Source of the DNA: Cyanoderma ruficeps
Taxonomy: Eukaryota; Chordata; Aves; Passeriformes; Timaliidae
Assembly: GCA_008694505.1 (NCBI GenBank)
Contig: VZDJ01000014.1
Coordinates: 821,187-885,186 of the forward strand
Direction of reading: 5' to 3'
Length of the DNA: 64,000 nucleotides
A model generated the notes under the pieces. It was not told the origin of the DNA. It searched no databases and was given only the letters and a program-made list of their open reading frames with translations. Shown here in pieces: positions 40,995-52,900 of the stretch (position 1 is its first letter; each line of letters starts with the position of its first letter). Made by a program: the position numbers and the translations under genes.

Positions 40995-43900
40995 ATGTCG
41001 GTGGCGGGGCTGAAGAAGCAGTTCTACAAAGCGACTCAGGTGAGAGAGACACCGGCACCCCGCGCCCGTGCCCGCCGCCGTTGGACTCCGGGGAGGCCGC
41101 TCTCCCTTTACCGGTTCGGAGAATCCGTCCCGGCCGCTGTTGCCCCGGCGGCGCCCGATCCCCGCCGTTATCCCCTCCCGGCATCCCGGTGCGCGGCCCG
41201 CCGCGCATTCCCCGGTACCCCCCCGGTATCCCGGTCTCGTATCTCCGGGTTCTCCGTGTGCGCTCCCGGTGATCCCGGTGCTGTGAGCGGAGCTGGGACC
41301 CCTCTGGCAGTCTGGGGCTCCCGTTCTCCCGCTTGGACCGGGCGGGGAAACTCCTCCGCCGGGGACCGGAGGGCGCGGGGCGGGTGACACGGTGGGGATC
41401 GCTTTGGGGGGTGACAACCGGGACGGACCCAGCCCCGGGACGGGCGGGATGCGGCCGGAGGAAGGCCCGGGATCGCCGGTAACCCCCGGCGGCAGCTGCG
41501 GCCCGGCCTCGGGAAGCGGCCGTGGGGTCGGTGAGAGGGCCCCGGGCACGGGAAAAAGGCCCCGGGGGGGTTTGTCGGAAAAAGCTTCGGGAATCGCGGC
41601 CAGGATCGAGGCCGGAGTTTGTGTCGCGTCCTTGGAGCTCTTTTCCCCCGAATTCTCCATCCCTGGAAGTGTCCAAGGCCGGGCTGGACGGGGCTTGGAG
41701 CAGCCGGGGAGAGTGGGAAAAGGGTGGGATGGGATGGAATCTTTGAGGTCTCCTCCAACCCGAATCGTTCCGTGATTTCCATATGGGAATCGGCCTCAAA
41801 CAAGGTTCGTAAACACCTTTTCCCTCGCCCTCAAATGAGGGGTGGCCATTCCCGATCCCCCCCGAGAGCAGAGTTATCCTTCCCACTGCTTCCTGTTAAC
41901 AGTTGTGAGGTTTTAATGTGTTTTGGGAACGGTTCAGGAATCACGAATCCCCCTCTGCTGCCGCTTTCCTGCCCCTGTTTTAAATTCCAGATAAATTTGG
42001 CACAGATCGTGTTTTCCACCGCTGAGTTTAAAACCCTTTCAGCTCATCCCACCCCTGTGTGCGGCGTGTGTGTCACCTCCTTCCTTGGCTCCGCTTCCCC
42101 AAACCCATTTTATTTACCCAGCAAAGCAAAATAACAAATTCCTGAAGTCATCCCCCACCCCATTTCCCACCGAACCCACTAAATGATGGTGGGGTGGGTT
42201 TTTTTCCACGACTTCCACGGGGAAAGGTCGTGCTGGGAACTCGGTGTGGGAGGATTTTGCCGGCCTGGATGTGCCGTGCTGGTGTCAGGAGGTGAAAACC
42301 CTTCAGTGACTCAGGACTAACGTGTTCCTAAACCCAAAAATATCATTTTAAACCCCCGATGAAATAGTTTTTTGGAGGAATCACGAATTCTTCCAGAGGT
42401 GCTGCCACCCCCTTGCAGTTCTCCGGGGACAGGGACAGAGATGTCTGTGATTAGAGATGCTCTGACTGGAAACTGGAAGTCACTGGTTCCAGTTTGGCCA
42501 TTTTTTTTGTCTCCTCTTCCCTTTCCTTCCCTTTCCCCCTTTTCTTCCCTTTCCCCCCTCTGGTCCCACTCAGCCCTTGGCTGAAGGAGGGGAGGATTAG
42601 TTATTTTTTGGCTCCCTTCAAACCATCAGACGCTGCCAAAGCCCGACATGTGGAAGATCTTTCCTAAAATGTTACGTTTTGTTCCACGTCTGTCCTTAAT
42701 TGAAGGAAAAACGGGGCCAGGAGCGGGGTGTGCAGGGACCCCGGAGGGTTTGGGATCCCTGAGCAGGATCCAGAGGGAGCAGGGCTTGGCTCGTGGGCCT
42801 CATCCATGTGATTCCTCCAAGCCCACGTCTCCCCTGGGTGAGGCAGCCGGGCGCCCACACGCAGGAGAGAGCCCGGAGTACCCTGGAAAAAAAACAAAAT
42901 AAAATAAAATAAATAAATCTGAGTCGTGCTGGCAAACGCTGCGGATGGGGAGCAGCTCCAGAGTGTGTCCAGAACAGGTTCTGCCTGTTCACTGCAAACT
43001 GTTCTCTAAAAAAAAAAAAAAAATCAGGAAAGAGGGAAAAAACATTCTGAGGAAGGGGGAGAAAAGGCAGCAGGAGCTGGGAGTGGGAAGTCCCTGCCTG
43101 CCTGGTCCAAGGTTTCATCCAGCCTGGAATTCGCAGGGACCTTCTGGCGTAGAAACAGCTTCGTTTGCACCGTTTGGGTTTTGTACAAAACTGATGTAAA
43201 TCCTAAAATCCTGCAAGTCTTCCCACAGGCAGTGGGCAGGACGGGCTGCTGTTCCCAGGGGAATCCCAAAGGGAATGCTGGGGGTGTCACCAGGGATGGG
43301 CAGCAGCACACGGGGCTGGGGTGATCCCGGGAATCCTGCCCGCCTCAGGCTCACCTGGCAGCAGGAGCAGCCTGGGAGCTCTCTGGGAACAGGGGAATGA
43401 ATCCAGCGATGGGTGTGAGGGCCCTTTGCAGAGCCCACGTGTGTGGGGACAGGGGGATGAATCCAGGGATGGGTGTGAGGGCCCTTTGCAGAGCCCACGT
43501 GTGTGGGGGACAGGGGGATGAATCCAGGGATGGGTGTGAGGGCCCTTTGCAGAGCTCATGTGTGTGAGGACAGGGGAATGAACCCAGCGATGGGTGTGAG
43601 GGCCCTTTGCAGAGCCCACGTGTGTGGGAGCACCAGGATTCCCAGCACAGCTGCTGGGGGTGCTCCCCGTGGGTCACGGGAGGGTTTGGGTTGAAGGAGA
43701 CCTTGGAGCTCATCTCCTTCCACCCCCTGGAAGTGCCCAGGGCCAGGTTGGACGCTTGGAGCATCCTGGGACAGTGGGAGGTGTCCCTGCCCATGGCAGG
43801 GGTGGGACAGAATGGGATTAAGGTCCCTTCCCAACCCCAACCAGTGTGGGGTTCAGCCCTGGGCGCTGCTGTCACCCCAAACTGGATTAACGTGCTCCCA

Positions 43901-46900
43901 ACGCCTGTGTGAGCTGAGCCTGAACCCTGCCAGGCCTGCCTGGGCTCAGGAGCTCGTGCTGGCCCAGGGCACAGCCCAGCCACCTCCTCCTCCACATCCA
44001 GAAGGGGAAAAGGCGAGTGCTAATTAAAACTCAGCAGCCCTTGACACACACACGCGCGTTTCCTTGAGTTTGATGGCAGCTCCCAAGGCTTCCCGAGGTG
44101 TTTTTGACCATAAATAGCCCCCTTGCTCCCTGCCTGGCCCGGGATGTGCTCCAGAGGCAGCTCAGCCCAGCAGGACCTGCCGTTCCTGAGCTCCCTGGGC
44201 CGGCAGGGAATGTTCTCCATGCCCTGGGAGCTTCCCCCAGGTGCTGCCGTGGCATCTGCTCCGAGCTGAGCACGGGAATGTGCTCCCAGAGCATCTGTGA
44301 CAGGCAGGGCACAGGGCACAGCCAGCAGAGAGGGCATTTCCCCTTTTCTTTGGCCTTTTGTGGTCGCTGCTCTTGGAGCTGCCGGGCTGGGATTTCCTTC
44401 ACTTCTCCTTGGGTTTCCTTCTTCCCTCCTCAGCCGAGGTTCTCTCTGCGGTGACTTTGTTGCTCTGCTTTCAGATGTGGGAGGGCTTTTCAAATCTGGG
44501 GGTTTTTCTTCCCTTTCTCAGATGAGCCTTTCAAAAGCTCTTTTTTGTTGTTGTTGTTCATTTTGGGTGTTTTTTGATATTAACTCAGCCCTGCTCCTGT
44601 TGGCCTCACCAGGGTTTCTCTTGGAGGCAGGAGGTGTCTTTGGGATGGTTTGGGTTGGAAAGGGACCTTAAAGCTCATCCTATTCCATGGGCAGGGACAC
44701 CTTGGACTGTCCCAGACTGCTCCAAGCCCATGTCCAACCTTGGACACTCCTTTCTTCCCTCCTCAGCCGAGGTTCTCTCTGCGGTGACTTTGTTGCTCCG
44801 CTTTCAGATGCAGGAGCACTTTTCAAATCTGGGGGTTTTTCTTCCCTTTCTCAGATGAACCTTTCAAAAGCTCGTTGTTGTTGTTGTTCATTTTGGGTGT
44901 TTTTTGATATAAACTCATCCCTGCTCCCAATGGCCTCTCCAGGGTTTCTCTTGGAGGCAGGAGGTGTCTTTGGGTTGGAAGGGACCTTAAAGCTCATCCT
45001 ATTCCATGGGCAGGGACACCTTGGACTGTCCCAGACTGTTCCAAGCCCCTGTCCAACCTTGGACACTTCCAGGGATGGGGCAGCCACAACATCTTTGCCT
45101 CAGCACCCCCGTGAGCAGAGAGGGGAGCAGGGAATTCCTGTGGGAGGGATTTGGCAGCTCTAAGCTCCTTATCTGTTCGCGGGAATTTGGACTGGGAAGT
45201 CGAAGGGTTTTGCTGATTCCTGCCAGCCTGGAGCCTCCCGCCAACCTCTGTCCCCGATGTTTCTGCATTAACATTAACCTGGGCTGGATTCCCCTGCAGC
45301 TCCTGGCTTTTATCTTTCCACGTTCATCGGGGATCCATCCCAAAGCATCCTCCCCTGGCTCCCCTGGCTGCCTGCAGCGGTGCTGGCGTTGGGGATGGCT
45401 GTTCTGCTGGTGGCTGTTCTGCTGGTGTGTTGGCAGATCCACGGGGGGGAAGAGGAGGCTGGGGGAGACCTCATTCCTCTGCATGGCTCTCTGGAAGGGA
45501 GCAGGGCTCTCAGCCTGCCAGGGAACTAGTGACAGGAGGGAGGGAACAGCCTCAGCGAGGCTGAAATTTGATATTCGTGCCAATTTTTCCGTGGAAAAGG
45601 TTGTCAGGCGTTGGAACAGGGCGGCAGGGGCGTCCCCCATCCCTGAAGTGTTCAAAAACCCTGTGGATGTGGCACTTGGGGGCACGGTGGTGAACCTGGA
45701 GCTGGGCTGGACTCGGTGGTCTTAAAGCTCTTTTCCAGCCTTACCCATTCCATGATTCCTCGTGTGGCAGGTGGAAAGCAGAGGCTGAGTGTCCCCAAAG
45801 CTCTTGGAGACAGGGATGGGGTGCCAGTGGATCCCTTCAGACCTGGCTGATGCTGACTGGACACTCACAGAGGAAAAACCTGCAGCCAGGATGTTTCCCT
45901 CTGGATCCCCTCTCCTTTTCCTGGGTGATTTGGCATCAAAACCCCAGCCCTGCATGGGCATGAATCATTGTTGGAGCTGAGCAGCCCCAGAACCAAGCAG
46001 GTTTCATTTTTCTGGCATTGTTTCTCTCTAGAGTTTCCTATAAATTGGCTTTTCCCCTCGTTTAAGGTTGTTTTCGCAGCTCTGACAGCAACAGGAGCTC
46101 TGATTCCTGGAAGGCAGAGGCAGAAAACAGAGCTGGGGAACTCCAGCTCTCTATCCTGCTCCGTTTGCTCCCCTTCCCGTGGCTGATGTCAGCCAGGGAA
46201 AGTGTTATCCTGCAGCTGGGGGAATCTGGGATGAGGGAAGGATCCGTGACTCAGGCCCGGGGGGGTCATGTGGCCCTGGGATGCTGAATCCACGTCATCT
46301 GCCTGAAATCCTGGATTTGTCCAGCTGATTGCACAGGGGATGCTTCCTGGATGCAGAGGAAGGAAATCCTTCCTCCCCCTTTTCCCTGCCACTGCTTTCC
46401 TCCTGGGAAAGAGCAAAATGGGGATGAGCTCAGGCAGCCTGCCTTGTAAAAGCTGATTCATTTCTTTGGCACTTTTTTTTTTCTTCTTCCTCCTCTCCCC
46501 CATCCCTGCATATGCCAGTGCCTTTTGCCTTTTGGTATTCTGTGGGAATACCCGGGGCTGGGGAGGGAGCAGGGCAGCTCCTGCTGCCTGAGACTGCAGA
46601 AATGCCAAAATCCAGCCCGTCCCTGGGGAGGGAATTGGTGTCTGCTGGGATGTGAGGGGCTGATCCTGGTGCTGCTGTCCCTCCCGGGGCAGGCTGCTTC
46701 CCAGGCAGGATGGGGAACCTGCTGAAAAGGCCAGAACTGAAACAAATCCCTCATCCCGACGGTTTTGGCTGTGTAATTCCAGCCGAACTCATTCACATGG
46801 AAACTCGGCCATCCCAGCCCTGGGGGTGTTTCACAAGGCCCTGAGGTCGCTGTCCCTGCTCCTTCCCATCCTGAACTGCAGGATTAATCCAGCCTGGGAC

Positions 46901-49900
46901 GTGCTGCCTGCAGTGGGAGCAGGCAGGAGGCTGATCCTGTGTTTTCTGCTCCCTCTGAGCTGTGCCAGGGCTGTGTCCCAGCTTTCCCTCCTGGATCTGA
47001 TGGGAAAGATCCAGTTCATGGGTCTGGGAAAGCCCCACAGCATCCCAGAGCTTCCCTTTTCCCGAGCTGCTCCATGACAGGGCTCAGTGCAGGATCCAGC
47101 CCACCTTGGCCTCTCCCTGTGATTACAAAAGTGATAATTAATATATTTTTTTTACAGATTTCCTGTCCCCCTCAGCCCCATCCCTTCAGTGGCTTTCAGG
47201 AAAGGTTCCTGTGGCAGGAAAGGGCCGTGCCTGGCCCAGGCTCAGGGATGAAGCACTGCTGGGGGTTCCTCTCCTGATTTTGGGGCTGGAAGTGCCCAAG
47301 ATCCTGCTCCTCTCCCAGTGGATGGAGAATCCAGCAGGAGAGTCTGGATTGCTCCAAGAAAAGCCTTGTAACCCTCCCCACTTCCAGCCTTGCCACCAAT
47401 AGCTAATTAATAGAACCAGTCCTTTTAAAGCCATTGGGAATTTTAGGATCTCCTAATGCCTGGCTATTAATAAGGCTCATGGTACTGTCACTAATTAAAT
47501 TGCTTTTCTGCTACAAAGGGAAAAAAAAAAGATGAGTTAAACATCTCCATAATGAAATTCTGTCTTTGAGACAGAAGGTTAAATTTGCATGATTAAAGCT
47601 TTAAAAGGCTTTTCCTAATTGAGAAAATGCTTCATAATTCATCCTAGAGCCTGAAAACCCGGCTGCACCTCCTGGCTGGGCCAGACTATTCTCCAGTGAT
47701 AATTTATTAACCACTTTCCTGACCAAATCTCGTTTGGCATTCCCACGATTCGCTGCATTTAAACTTAATTTTGCCACTTGCGTGACGAAAAAGGCAGAAA
47801 AAGGGTGAACAATTACCTACACCCGAAGCAAATCCACTGCAGGAGCAGGTGCTGGGGTGTTTTTTTATTCCCTGATTTTCTTGCCTGGATTAGGAACCAT
47901 CTTGTTTGCTGCTGACGTGTGTCCGTGGTTCCGAGGGAGCAGGGGCAGCACAAATCCGGAGCGCCAGATGTTGGAGGAGCTCTGGTCCCAGTAAATCTCC
48001 TCCCGATTGTACTGGGGGAGTTCTAAAGGGCAAAGGCTCCTGGCTTTTGTGCCTGCCTGGGATAAAACATCATCCAAATGTCATCCCGGGATTTCTGGGC
48101 CACCTCTGGGGCAGGAAGGCCACGGTGATGCCGAGTGCTGGAGCGGGGGGAGATTTTATCCCATTTAAACCATTCCAAAACGAGTCTTAGTTTGCAGTGA
48201 GGGAAAAAAGGGGATTCAGCAGCACCTTTGGATGGGCTGGAAGCTGACAGAGTCCCTGGGGAAGCTGAGACAATCCCTGGGAGGGGAACTCCTGGAGCAG
48301 GAGTTTGATCCAACGCCGGCCCCGGTTGCTCCTGGCAGCCAAAGGGACCCGAGGGTCTCTCCTCCCCACTGTCCCTTTCCTTAGGATGCCGTGCCCTGCC
48401 CCGAGGGTCTCTCCTCCCTGCTCTCCCCTTCCTTAGGATGCCGTGCTCTGCCCCGAGGGTCTCTCCTCCCCGTTCTCCCTTTCCTTAGGATGCCGTGCTC
48501 TGCCCCGAGGGTCTCTCCTCCCCACTCTCCCCTTCCTTAGGATGCCGTGCTCTGCCCCGGGGGTCTCTCCTCCCCGTTCTCCCCTTCCTTAGGATGCCGT
48601 GCTCTGCCCCGATAGCCGCGGAGCTTTTCCTAGAATTCAAAGGGAAAGGGGTGTTTACAGTGTCCCCAGCCCTTTGTGTCCCCTTTGATGTCTTTGATGG
48701 CAGCTCTCCCCGTGTGAAACGTGCTCTGCCCAGCCCCGGCCAGGAGCAGGAGTTTGCCTTCCTTTGGATCTTGTTTTGATCTCCCCCATGGCTGTAGGGC
48801 CATCAGCTCTCCATGTCACCAGCTCTCTGTGTCCCACCGGCCTGGCTCGCTGATCCTGCAAATCCAGAGGTTTTCTGGGCTCCTTCCCAGCTCCTCCTCT
48901 TGCCTCCTGCTGTATCCTCACTTTGGGGATCCCAGCAGTGTCCTGCACCTCAGGGAAGTGTTTTTTTTCCAGGGATTTGCAGGTGTCTTACACCCTCCTT
49001 TCCCTCTTCTCCCCCTTGTTTTTTGGGAAATCCCTCAGAGCACCGTGCAGGCCAACCCTCCAAATACTGACCGCAGGACAAGGCTGCTGGCTGCTCTTCC
49101 TGAAACTTTGCAGCTGGGAAAAACGAGGATTTGCGATTCCTAGGAGGCACTTTTAGTGCTTTGCACTTTTCTGTGCCATCTCAGGAGCAGCTCCAAGTCT
49201 CCAGGGCGAGGAGCTGCTGCTGCCTTTGCTCCCCTGGGTGCTGGGGCCGGGTGGAGCTGCCCAGGAACGATGGCTCAGCAGCTCTGGGAAGGCCAGGCTG
49301 TGATTCACTGGGATAGGACACGGGGAGGCTGCTCAGGAAGTCTGGATGCGAGGCCAGTATTCCACGTTTCCCCTCAGTTTAGTGATCTTCCTCTCAATTG
49401 CTGAAGTCACTGGAAGCGTGTGAGGGGGAATCATTGCTGGGAGGAAGGAGCTGCTGCTGCTTCCTTACGTGTTCGTGTTTTCCCTGGAACTTGACCCAAT
49501 TCCAGGATATTTTTTTTCCCCCCAGATGAATTAGAAACTGTGTCTGGTTTGGTTCAGAGCGCGTGAGAAATAACAACAGGAGAAAATGGTGCAAATGGCT
49601 GTTGGGATGTGCCCCCATCCCTGCAGCAGGAGCATTCCAACGCTCCTGTGGAAACCTTCATCCTTTGGGATGAGTCTGCTCTGGGGGGGCAGGCAGGGCC
49701 GTGCCCTCTGTCTCCTGCTTGGAAAAAGGAGCTGGGAGATGGCCCCGGTGAGCCAGGGGGTCACAGGCAGGGCGTGAGCTGTGCCCTGCAGCCCAGGAGA
49801 GGAGGAATTCCCAAAGCCGGGCGGGAGCGGCCGCATTGCGGAGCATCCTCGGACTGCCCGTGGCTGCCCCACCGCCCCGCTGGCTGCCGCTGAAATCCTG

Positions 49901-52900
49901 GGTTTGCCTTTAATTCCCGCTGCCCTCGTTCCTGCAGCCCATCTGCTGGATGGAGATGAGTCACCCGATGCTGAGGAGGAGGAGGAGGAGGAGGGCTGGC
50001 AGGTGGCTCCTGGAAAACCGCCTGTGCAGCTCTTCCCTGCGCTTTCCATAGGATAAGATTACGCCCCGAGGTCACTGGGAAGCTTTTCCTCCTCGGCACA
50101 GGGAAGGGAAGGAGCTGTTGATTGTTCCAGGCTGACCTTCCTGCTCCAGATGAAGGAATTCCTGTGGCGCTGTGGGGAGGGGAGAGATCCCATCTCAGCT
50201 GCTGAGGGGGTGGGAAGCTCGGGGTGTTCCCGGGCCACGTTTTCCCTGCGCACGTGTCTGAAGGCAGCCCAGCACCTCAAAGTGCCTTGGCACGAGTCTT
50301 TCCCAAGCCAGCAATTCCATGGGTCCATCATGGAGCTCATCCCTGGCGCTTGGGTGCCAGGCTCAGCCAGGACTGGCCTCCTGTGAGAGATGGGAACGGG
50401 GAAAACGCAGGGAAGGAGCTGCAGGAGAGGCCTGAGAGTTGGATAACACAGGGGAGAGTTGGATAACAGATGGGAATGGGGAAAACGCAGGGAAGGAACT
50501 GCAGGAGAGGCCTGAGAGTTGGATGACACAAGGGAGATGTTCCTGGGAGCTGTTTGTCAGGAAGATCAGGCAATGGAGAGGCTGGTGGGGTGTCCAGGTG
50601 CCCCCCAGGCAGGTCAGATCCATAGGGGTGACACTGGGAGCCGGCAGCAGGGTGTGCTTGGAGGGGCTGGAGCCTGAGAGCTCCGGCTGCTGTTCCTCCT
50701 GCTCTGGTTTGCCAGGAGGGGATGTGAGAAACCCCGGGATCACAGAGAGGTTTGGGTTGGAAGGGACCTTGAAGATCACGGAGTCCCACCCTGCCATGGC
50801 AGGGACACCTTGGACTGTCCCAGGCTGCTCCAGGCCCCGTCCAGCCTGGCCTTGGACACTCCCAGGGATGGGGCAGCCATTGGGAGCTTGGGAATGTGCT
50901 GGAGGTAATTGTTCCTCCCCTGCTCAGCACAATGAACGCTGGGATCTGTTTTCTCCTCCTCAAAGTAGGTCAGGAGTTGCTCCGATCAGTGTGAGCTGTG
51001 CTGTGGGTGTGCCCAGCTCACCCCAACCCGGGCTGCCTGCTGCTCTGGGGGGGCAAAAGGGCCGGGATCCCGGGATGGGATGGGCTGGGATCCCGGGATG
51101 GCTGAGCTGGGATCCCAGGATGGGCTGAGCTGGGATCCCGGGATGGGCTGGGCTGGGATCCCGGGATGGGCTGGGCTGGGATCCCGGGATGGGCTGGGCT
51201 GGGATCCCGGGATGGGCTGAGCTGGGATCCCGGGATGGGCTGGGCTGGGATCCCGGGATGGGATGGGCTGAGATCCCGGGATGGCCCAGGACACCTCCCA
51301 GGACCAGCTGGTTCTGCAGGGAGCCTCCGTGGCAGCAGAGCCGTGTGGGGCTCTCCAGGAGAACCCTCAGGCTTTTCCAGGTGCTGCAGCTGGCCTGGGG
51401 TGTTTTTCCAGGAGGTTTTGGGGACTTTCCAGCCCTGCCAGTGCCGAGCCCCGCTGGCTGAGTGACTGAAGCCCTTTGCTCTGTTCCCGAGCCCAAACAC
51501 ACACACGGAGCTGGGAAGGGTCCCGTTGGCTCTGTGGGATGATGGGGGTGACCCAAAACGAAGCCGAATGCCAGGGAGTCACGCCCTGCTGAGCTGGGGA
51601 GGTGGCTGTGGCTTTATTTAGGTTTTTCAGAGCATCCCACAAATCTGTTGGGCAGCAGCAATCCCATTTAACCCTGGTTAACTCCTTCACCTCCGTGTCT
51701 GTGCTGAGCTTTGGGGGTTCAGAACATTCCCACTCTTTTTTCCCTGGGTTTGTGGGCTGGCTTTTCCCCCCAGGGCTGGAAACCCAGGGCAGAGCTGCTG
51801 CTCTGTGGGTTTGTTTTTTGTATTTTTTGAGGGCAACTTGGTGTTGGGAGGGTGGAGGGGAGGAAGAGGAAGGCTTTGATACCCCAGAGTCTGCAGGAAG
51901 AAGGTTTTCAGTCGACTGTAGGGAACTGTTTTGATTGCGAGGATGGCAAATGTTTGATGTGTTATAAATAGGGCTGACTGCGATGGAAAAAAGAAAGCGA
52001 GCTTAAAAAAAAAAAAACTGATTTTTTTTTTGGGTTTCTCTTGGTGTGTTTTGCTTGTTTGAGGCTGAGGGAATTAGGGATAATTTTGCGTTTTAAAAAT
52101 ATTTAAAGGCTGGAGAGCGAAATATTAAAATGAGGTCTGTGAAATCCCGAGGGGAAGCTGGTGATTAGCAGAAAATAACACGGACTTCGGCTCCCTCATC
52201 CCTGAGCTGGGCAGATGAGCCCTTCAGGGTGGGTGTGCTGGAATCTGCCCTTCTCCAGCTTTCGAGGAGCTCCTCAGCTGGGGAAGTTTGGCTGCTGGAA
52301 CCTTCCCAGCTTTATCAGGGATTTTGCTGATGGTGCAGCCCCAAAAACCACCTTTTTTATTTTTTTTTTTCTCCCACCTCTGCACCTGGAACGATGCAGG
52401 AATTCCCCAGCTGGGACTGCCCAGCTCTGCTCCCAAAATCTCTCCTAATCCTGCGTGCTCCTGAATTTAGCCAGGCACATCCCAGCCAAGCTCCCTGGAG
52501 CCGGGAGCAGCATTCCCAGGTTCCTTTCCCAGTCCAGCTGCCAGGACGATCCCCGTGCATCCCTCCATGCACACACAGCATTCCTGCCTCTCCCCTGGCA
52601 TTCCTGCCTCTCCCCTGGCCACCCTGGCCTCACAGCACCTCATTCCAACAGGGGCTCTTCCATTCCCTGGGATCTTCCCCCACGGTGGCTTTGGGCACAG
52701 GGGGAAGTCGGGATTGTTCCCATTCCCACACCCCTGCCAAGGAATCTGAAGGAATTCCCCTGTGAGCTCCAGGATGAAGCTGTGGAGCAGCCCTGGGTGG
52801 AGTGTGAGCTCCAGGATGAAGCTGTGGAGCAGCCCTGGGTGGAGTGTGAGCTCCAGGATGAAGCTGAAGCAGGATGAAGGGTGCAGGAACGCTCCCTGCA

